This document shows, one piece after another, positions 58,848 to 64,000 of a stretch of DNA of 64,000 bases (position 1 is its first letter; every line of letters begins with the position of its first letter). The notes under the pieces were generated by a model. The model searched no databases. It saw only the letters and a program-made list of their open reading frames with translations, and had not been told where the DNA came from. A program made the translations under genes and the position numbers. The stretch comes from an uncultured Clostridia bacterium (GTDB lineage Bacteria; Bacillota; Clostridia; UBA1381), in contig CAJUEZ010000003.1 in assembly GCA_910585485.1 (NCBI GenBank), positions 1 to 64,000 on the forward strand, given 5' to 3'.

Positions 58848-59690
58848 ATGAACGCTTTTATTGAATATATGATAAAATATATACAGCTTCTTAGAATAAG
58901 TGATTTAATAGATATTCTTATAGTGGCTGTTATTATTTACTATCTGATAAATCTTCTCCGTGAAACACGCGGCATGCAGCTTGTCAAAGGAATAGCGTTT
59001 TTGTTTATAGTATTCTTTCTCAGCCAATGGCTGAAACTGAACGCTCTCAATTACATACTCGGCGGCGCGATGCAGATAGGCGCGTTCGCGCTTATCGTTA
59101 TTTTCCAGCCTGAACTTAGAAATCTTTTGGAGCGTATGGGACGCTTTAAAGTCGGAAGAATTATAGATTTGGCGGCGGACACTTCTGATGATGATATACA
59201 GAGAACGATAGAATCTGTATCGCTTGCCGCGGCGAATATGTCTGACAGCAAGACAGGCGCTCTCATAGTTATGGAACGCTCGACAAGACTGGGCGAATTT
59301 ATAAGTACGGGAACTATGCTTGACGCGAACGTATCGAGCGGACTTTTGGAAAATATTTTTGTTCCGAACACTCCTTTGCATGACGGAGCGGTAATAATAA
59401 GAAACAATAAAATTGTCACAGCGGGGTGTCTGCTGCCGCTGACCGCAAATAATAATCTATCGCGTGATTTGGGAACAAGGCATAGAGCCGCTATAGGTCT
59501 GAGCGAGGTGACGGATGCGGTTATAATAGTAGTGAGTGAGGAAACAGGAAAAATATCTATAGCTTTAAATGGTTCGCTTACGCGCAATCTTTCAAAAGAC
59601 TCGCTTTCAAAAGCGCTGAATAAAATGCTTATACAAAAACCGAATACAAACCATAAGATAGAAAAAATAATGTTTTGGAGGACAAAATGA
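58848..59690 (+). CDS. cdaA: Diadenylate cyclase CdaA
   Basis: Three N-terminal transmembrane helices (about 15-80) precede the DAC domain with the catalytic LHDGAVIIRNNKI (DGA motif) and LGTRHRAAIGLSE (RHR motif). CdaA joins two ATP into cyclic di-AMP, which controls potassium and osmolyte uptake and wall stress. AAGGAAGG precedes the ATG. The gene is followed by its regulator cdaR with an overlapping ATGA. GlmM, the usual third partner, is not present. Confidence 0.95.
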   Translation: MNAFIEYMIKYIQLLRISDLIDILIVAVIIYYLINLLRETRGMQLVKGIAFLFIVFFLSQWLKLNALNYILGGAMQIGAFALIVIFQPELRNLLERMGRFKVGRIIDLAADTSDDDIQRTIESVSLAAANMSDSKTGALIVMERSTRLGEFISTGTMLDANVSSGLLENIFVPNTPLHDGAVIIRNNKIVTAGCLLPLTANNNLSRDLGTRHRAAIGLSEVTDAVIIVVSEETGKISIALNGSLTRNLSKDSLSKALNKMLIQKPNTNHKIEKIMFWRTK

Positions 59691-60877
59691 AAGAGAAAAG
59701 GCAAAACAAATCTAATACAAAAAAGATAAGGACGATTGCCCTTTCGATTTTTCTCGCGGTAGTCGTTTGGCTGATGGTGGTATATGTAAACGATCCTGAC
59801 ATTACAACAACTATTACTGATATAAAAGTAAGTTTTGTGGGTATGGTCGAACTCGAGGATAAGAATCTTATTGTAACGGGAAAAGATAATCTTCCCCAAA
59901 TGTCTATAGTCGTGACGGGAAAACGGAGTGACCTTATGAATTTCATGGACGATATAAGCGTTCAGATAGATGTTAGTTCAATAAATGCTGCCGGCGAATA
60001 CAACATGCGCGGAAAACTTTATATGCCGACAACCCGCATAACCGTTGAAAAGGAAAAATACGGAGATTTCCCGATTACTGTTGAAAATATTTCGGAAAAG
60101 GAAATTGACGTTGAGCTTTCACAGACAGGAACGCAAAAGGATAAACTTGTTAAGTCTGTTATGACAAATCCGAAGGTAAAAATAAAAGGCGCAAAGAGCG
60201 AGATAGATAATGTAGCGGGCGCTCAGGCAGTCGTTGATATATCAAAGATACAGGAGAACGATGTTGAGTTTGTAAATTATGTGCTTGTTGACACGGAAGG
60301 GGAATTAATAGAAAAAAATGAAACCATTGAAAGTATGCAGCAGCATGTTGAGGTAAAAAATACTATATATAATATGAAGAAACTGCCAGTTGTTCCCGTG
60401 TTGTCGGAGGAAATAGAGAGTGATTATATATTGGATTGGAACAGTGTAGCGGTAAGTCCGTCTGAAATTACCGTTGGAGCGGATGATTCAAACACTGTTG
60501 ATAAGCTTGAAGTTAAAATAGATAAAATCGGCGCAAGCGACGAGGAATATGAAATCACCGAGCCTGACGGAATTTATATTCCGGAGGAGAGTAAGAAAGC
60601 GCGAGTAAAAGCTAATACCGTTAAAAATATATCGGAATATTTTGAAGTTGATGTCGAGGCGGAAAATGTCCCTGAGAATATGAAGGCAAGGATTGACCGT
60701 AAGATAGGCGTTAATGTATGGAGCGGCAGAAGAGGTATTTCAGCGAATGATATTCACGCGGTAGTAGACGTGTCGGGTCTTGGAGCGGGAGTATATAATC
60801 TTCCGGTTAAACTGTCAGGAGAAAACATGGAGTTTCATGAAAATTACACAGTAGATGTAACAATAGAAGGAGTATAA
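59687..60877 (+). CDS. cdaR: CdaA regulator CdaR (YbbR-domain protein)
   Basis: The protein has one N-terminal membrane helix (about 16-36) and an outer part of four YbbR repeats, each beta-rich with patterns such as ITTTITDIKVSFVG, FPITVENISEKEIDVELSQTG and RIDRKIGVNVWSGRRG. CdaR binds CdaA and adjusts its activity. I start it at the ATG four codons into the ORF, with GGAGG upstream and overlapping the cdaA stop. Confidence 0.92.
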   Translation: MKEKRQNKSNTKKIRTIALSIFLAVVVWLMVVYVNDPDITTTITDIKVSFVGMVELEDKNLIVTGKDNLPQMSIVVTGKRSDLMNFMDDISVQIDVSSINAAGEYNMRGKLYMPTTRITVEKEKYGDFPITVENISEKEIDVELSQTGTQKDKLVKSVMTNPKVKIKGAKSEIDNVAGAQAVVDISKIQENDVEFVNYVLVDTEGELIEKNETIESMQQHVEVKNTIYNMKKLPVVPVLSEEIESDYILDWNSVAVSPSEITVGADDSNTVDKLEVKIDKIGASDEEYEITEPDGIYIPEESKKARVKANTVKNISEYFEVDVEAENVPENMKARIDRKIGVNVWSGRRGISANDIHAVVDVSGLGAGVYNLPVKLSGENMEFHENYTVDVTIEGV

Positions 60878-60881
60878 ATTT

Positions 60882-61769
60882 ATGTCAGATATATTAATCA
60901 GAGGAAACAGCATGGACGGAGCAATCCGTGTGTTTGCGGCGGTAACAACTGACCTTGTAAACGAGGCTCAGAGAATACATCACACATATCCCACAGCGAC
61001 AGCCGCCTTGGGCAGACTGCTTACAGGCGCGGCAATTATGGGCGCGGCGGGACTTAAAAATGATACAGACAGCATGACGGTGCAGATAAAAGGCGAGGGA
61101 GAAATCAAAAACCTTGTCGCTGTAACCGACTCAAAAAGCCGTGTCCGCGGATATGTTTCAAATCCGTTTGTGGACAGACCATTAAATGACAAGGGCAAGC
61201 TTGATGTCGGAGGAGCGATAGGCGGCGGATACCTGAGCGTTGTGCGTGATTTGGGAATGAAAGAACCGTATGTGGGACAGATACCTCTTGTTTCCGGAGA
61301 GATAGCGGAGGATTTGACTTACTATTATGCAAAAAGCGAGCAGATTCCAACGTCCGTGGCTCTCGGTGTGCTTGTGGATACGGATAATACCGTTATAGCT
61401 TCGGGCGGCTTTATGATACAGCTTATGCCTGAGGCGACTGACGAAATGGCTGAACGGCTTGAAGAAATACTAAAGGATATTCCGCCGATAACCACAATGA
61501 TAAAGGACGGTATGAGCGCGGAAGACATACTTTTCCGTGTCACGGAAGGATTTTCAATGATATGCGAGAATAAAACAGTCACACCGAAATATGAGTGTAA
61601 ATGTTCCAAGGAACGCATGGAAAAAGCGCTTATCTCTATAGGAAAAGAAGAATTACAGTCGATTATAAACGAGCAGGGAACGGCGGAACTGACATGTCAT
61701 TTCTGTGATAATAAATATCAGTTTAATAAAAAAGAACTTGAGGATTTACTGAAAAAGGCAAAAGGATAA
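60882..61769 (+). CDS. hslO: Redox-regulated chaperone Hsp33
   Basis: The protein contains RVFAAVTTDLVNEAQRIHHT, AGGFMIQLMPEA and, near the end, YECKCSKERM and CHFCDNKY, the four zinc-binding cysteines (C-x-C and C-x2-C). Oxidation releases zinc and activates Hsp33 as a holdase against unfolding stress. The length of 295 residues is normal. It starts five bases after cdaR, so it belongs to the same operon. Confidence 0.95.
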   Translation: MSDILIRGNSMDGAIRVFAAVTTDLVNEAQRIHHTYPTATAALGRLLTGAAIMGAAGLKNDTDSMTVQIKGEGEIKNLVAVTDSKSRVRGYVSNPFVDRPLNDKGKLDVGGAIGGGYLSVVRDLGMKEPYVGQIPLVSGEIAEDLTYYYAKSEQIPTSVALGVLVDTDNTVIASGGFMIQLMPEATDEMAERLEEILKDIPPITTMIKDGMSAEDILFRVTEGFSMICENKTVTPKYECKCSKERMEKALISIGKEELQSIINEQGTAELTCHFCDNKYQFNKKELEDLLKKAKG

Positions 61770-61774
61770 TAGTG

Positions 61775-61801
61775 AAGGGTATGTATATAATACATACCCT
61801 T
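61775..61801. terminator. Bidirectional terminator
   Basis: AAGGGTATGTAT pairs with ATACATACCCTT around three bases, between convergent hslO and the nucleoid-associated-protein gene. Confidence 0.87.
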
Positions 61802-61812
61802 TAAATTTAGCC

Positions 61813-62823
61813 TTATTTATTTATCAATTCGCCTATGTTATTAATTCTTATGGAAACAGTTCCGTCCTCGTTGTTTATAAATTCTATATACTCGCTGTTT
61901 TGATAATACTCTGCCGGGAATGTAAGTTCAATACCTATATCTGTCACAATTTTAACGTTGGAAGCGAGTTTTTTTGCGGCATAGCTGTTCATCTCCACTC
62001 TCTGCGGCACGTTTGCCTTTTCGATTTTTTCCATAAATTCTTCACGCATGCCGGGTTTGCCGTCAAATATCTTTTGAGCGACTTTTTCTGTTTCTATATA
62101 TTTTTCTTCGCCCTCTTCAATATTTTCGGTTATGTATTCTTTCATTTTTGAAAGGGTTTCGAGCGAGTCACCGCCGTTTTCTTCAGTTACTTTTTTCGCT
62201 ATTTTTTTAACCGCATTCACTGATTCGCGTGACGATATATCATATATACATTCCAAAAGTATGTCCGCGATAAGGTCGGTTGTTTCACCGTCTATTTTGC
62301 GTTTTTTGCTTTTGTAGCGAATGATTGAGTCGTCCATGGAAATGAAAGCGCATTCGCTTATTTTCTGCGAGGTGGTGGGAAGAATCGCATAGTGGTTTAT
62401 AATTTGATTTTTAACCTTACCCTCCTCCTGCATGACCTGATGAGTATATCCGATTTTGTTGTCGCATTTAAGAACGGCGAGGATAGGACGGTCGTTTATA
62501 ATGCAGTCGCACACAATAAGGTCTGATGAATCGGGATTCTCAGACTGGCTTATACCCGCGTACATTCTCTTTGCGATAAACTGTGACATGGTTTTGAAAT
62601 ATCCTTCATCTTTGGCATATTCGGATAAGTGATATTTAAATCCGCTGTTTTCAGAGAACTCACCCTTCCTTAGTCCGGCGTCTTCAAATACTTTTTCGAT
62701 ATGCTTTGTTATAAAATTATTGATGCTCGGGTCAGAAACGTCAAGTTCCTCGTCAGAATAAACGCTCACTCCCGAAGCCGCGTCAAGTATATGTAAAATC
62801 GCGCGTTTTACAGATGCAATCAT
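61813..62823 (-). CDS. Nucleoid-associated protein (NdpA-like)
   Basis: The 336-residue protein matches the 37-kDa nucleoid-associated (NdpA) family in overall layout: an N-terminal IKRAILHILD-like start, a central beta-rich part with LIVCDCIINDRPILAVLKCD, and a basic helical end. Family members bind DNA, though with weak sequence preference. I start it at the ATG after AAAGGAAG, 25 codons into the ORF. It is a single gene, transcribed away from the relics at 63 kb. Confidence 0.75.
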   Translation of the reverse strand: MIASVKRAILHILDAASGVSVYSDEELDVSDPSINNFITKHIEKVFEDAGLRKGEFSENSGFKYHLSEYAKDEGYFKTMSQFIAKRMYAGISQSENPDSSDLIVCDCIINDRPILAVLKCDNKIGYTHQVMQEEGKVKNQIINHYAILPTTSQKISECAFISMDDSIIRYKSKKRKIDGETTDLIADILLECIYDISSRESVNAVKKIAKKVTEENGGDSLETLSKMKEYITENIEEGEEKYIETEKVAQKIFDGKPGMREEFMEKIEKANVPQRVEMNSYAAKKLASNVKIVTDIGIELTFPAEYYQNSEYIEFINNEDGTVSIRINNIGELINK

Positions 62824-62991
62824 ATTAATATCTTCCTTTCTGATTTGTGTACGGTTATTATACCATAAATAAACCTGATTTACAACACCTGAAAGCACCG
62901 ATATTTTCAGGGCCGTTCAATATATAAAGTTATATAAAGCGGGCAAAATGTGGGGTGACTAGCAGCAAATTAGTAACAAACTTTTAGCCGA

Positions 62992-63243
62992 TTAGGCATT
63001 TACTTTTGCTTGAACTGCATTGTAATTATAGCCCGCCGCAATCAGGCGTTTCTTGCGTTCTTCACCATTATCCCATTTACCCACAATCACTTCACGGGCA
63101 ATTTCGTCAATGGATTTCTTTGTCGGGGAAGCTGTAACTGCTTCACCTTTTTCTGTGGTAATGTAGGTATCAAATCCGGCTGATTTCAGTTTTGCCGCCT
63201 TTACCTTTGCAAGCTGTGCATAGATGACAGTGGAAGAACACAA
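62992..63243 (-). pseudogene. Endolysin tail fragment (SPOR remnant plus Cpl-7 domain)
   Basis: The 83-residue frame begins in the middle of a SPOR-like stretch (VKAAKLKSAGFDTYITTEKG) and ends in a Cpl-7 domain (IDEIAREVIVGKWDNGEERKKRL), the cell-wall-binding end of phage and Clostridia amidases. The catalytic domain that should precede it is missing. It abuts a different relic on the opposite strand, so the gene was cut by deletion or rearrangement. It is not likely to be functional. Confidence 0.7.
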
Positions 63244-63246
63244 ATT

Positions 63247-63480
63247 CCTGTGCGTGCAGCCGCGGAAACGCTTGATTGCGATGTTAAATGGTATCAGGAT
63301 ATTAAAACAACGGTTATCACAAAGGATAACGGTGATACTATAAAAATTACTCTCGACAGCGATATTATGACGGTGAATGGCGAGCAGGTAAAAATGGATA
63401 CTACGGCTCTTTTAAAGGGTGACAGAACACTTTATCCCTGTTTGATTTATAGCCGAGGCTCTGGGACTGACAGTTGAATG
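63247..63480 (+). pseudogene. CuAO-N domain relic with frameshift and stop
   Basis: The frame reads IPVRAAAETLDCDVKWYQD, then DNGDTIKITLDSDIMTVNG, which are the two halves of a copper-amine-oxidase-N domain, but no start, signal peptide or first half is present. Near 63432 a shift of frame is needed to continue with FIAEALGLTVE, and an in-frame TGA interrupts it. It looks like a broken end of a secreted protein gene. It is joined head to head with the endolysin fragment. Confidence 0.75.
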
Positions 63481-63505
63481 AGTAGAGTAATAGAACGGTA
63501 AAATA

Positions 63506-63550
63506 AAAGTTGGACTTGTCAAAACTTATTTGGCAAGTTCGGCTTTTTTG
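63506..63550 (+). terminator. Hairpin terminator with several wobble pairs
   Basis: AAAGTTGGACTTGTCAA pairs with TTGGCAAGTTCGGCTTT (several G-U pairs) around seven bases and is followed by TTTTTT. It was probably the terminator of the decayed CuAO-N gene. Confidence 0.7.
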
Positions 63551-63580
63551 TGAATATAAATTATAAAATGCGCGTATGGA

Positions 63581-63609
63581 TTGACAAACGCGTCTTTGTT
63601 GTTTATACT
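63581..63609 (+). promoter_or_regulatory. Sigma-A promoter of the GH3 gene
   Basis: A perfect TTGACA and TATACT are 17 bp apart, 31 bp before the start codon. Confidence 0.83.
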
Positions 63610-63639
63610 GAAAAAGGAATATAATTCGGAGGGGATTTC

Positions 63640-64000
63640 ATGGAAATTTATAAGGATAAAAATTTTACTATTGATGACAGAACAGAGGATTTGCTGTCAA
63701 GAATGACAATCGAGGAAAAGATTGGGCAGATGCTCCAGGTCAGTTATAACGTCCTTGACAAAAACGAATATGAAAATTATAAAAATCTTGGTATCGGCTC
63801 TTTTTTGCATGTGCTTGGGAGCGAGGCGGACGACATAAGGGATAAAGCCGCAAAGACAAGACTTGGCATACCGCCCTTATTTGGAATAGACGCTATTCAT
63901 GGCCACGCGTTATTAAACGGAGCGACGGTTTTCCCGTCACAGCTTGCTATGTCATGCAGTTTTAATCGTTCTTTAATACGTGAAATGGGTCGCGCCACAG
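63640..64000 (+). CDS. GH3 family beta-glycosidase, 5' part (runs off the window)
   Basis: The first 120 codons are present and match GH3: LLSRMTIEEKIGQMLQV, then PPLFGIDAIHGHALLNGATVFPSQLAMS, the strand that leads to the catalytic core of beta-glucosidases and beta-xylosidases. There is no signal peptide, so it should act in the cytoplasm on imported oligosaccharides. GGAGGGG precedes the ATG and a promoter lies just upstream. The catalytic Asp lies beyond the window, so the substrate is open. It fits with GH51 and GH115. Confidence 0.9.
   Translation, partial: MEIYKDKNFTIDDRTEDLLSRMTIEEKIGQMLQVSYNVLDKNEYENYKNLGIGSFLHVLGSEADDIRDKAAKTRLGIPPLFGIDAIHGHALLNGATVFPSQLAMSCSFNRSLIREMGRAT

Noticed and set aside
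59051..59899. Minus-strand ORF of 282 codons opposite cdaA and cdaR
   Set aside because: Both genes on the plus strand have clear motifs; the long antisense frame arises from codon bias.
1..64000. tRNA genes, rRNA genes and CRISPR arrays
   Set aside because: I found no cloverleaf with a GGTTCGAATCC-like arm, no rRNA stretch, and no regularly spaced direct repeats.

Overview
The window looks like a chromosomal segment of a spore-forming, low-to-moderate G+C, anaerobic member of the Clostridia. Supporting signs are a cotJ spore-coat operon, the cortex-lytic enzyme SleB, AGGAGG-type ribosome binding sites, a hydF maturase for [FeFe] hydrogenase, several secreted proteins with copper-amine-oxidase-N (CuAO-N, 'stalk') domains, and plant-polysaccharide enzymes (GH51, PL11, GH115, GH3). 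A pectin- and xylan-using gut or rumen fermenter fits. I cannot name the species.

Region 1 (1-5063) is the right part of an integrated element. It carries an XRE repressor with a palindromic operator candidate, a probable HUH replication protein, a DUF2815 protein, small ORFs and a large serine recombinase. Its right end lies inside cotJC, the third gene of cotJABC (5031-5703). CotJC is cut after about 63 residues and its 3' part is not in the window, so the element continues past the left edge. The layout resembles the sigK 'skin' element and is the most interesting feature here.

Region 2 (5.7-24.3 kb) holds a GH51 arabinofuranosidase, comF, sleB, an ArsR regulator, a secreted PL11 rhamnogalacturonan lyase, a DUF362 protein, a siroheme nitrite/sulfite reductase, pnp, rpsO with its leader, rpmE, folC, two tandem paralogous membrane proteins of unknown function, and hisHF. 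Region 3 (24.3-38.3 kb) holds housekeeping genes (HAD phosphatase, rsmA, PP2C, CYTH, secG, nitroreductase, PLP decarboxylase, recD2, eno), bioY behind a BirA-type operator, a secreted transglycosylase and a cytoplasmic GH115.

Region 4 (38.3-43.6 kb) is a two-component system followed directly by an ABC transporter of the antimicrobial-peptide-resistance type. Region 5 (43.6-58.7 kb) holds a possible structured RNA, the infC-rpmI-rplT operon with an ATT start codon and attenuator leader, tadA, a MATE exporter, two tandem PurF paralogues (one without the glutaminase cysteine), an AlkD-like protein, putP, a beta-propeller protein, aroF-pheA, hydF and a CuAO-N/cohesin-like secreted protein. Region 6 (58.8-64 kb) is cdaA-cdaR-hslO, a nucleoid-associated protein, two gene relics joined head to head, and the start of a GH3 glycosidase cut by the window edge.

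I saw no rRNA, tRNA or CRISPR array. Many operons end in strong bidirectional hairpin terminators, and most housekeeping promoters match the vegetative sigma-A consensus with 17-bp spacers.
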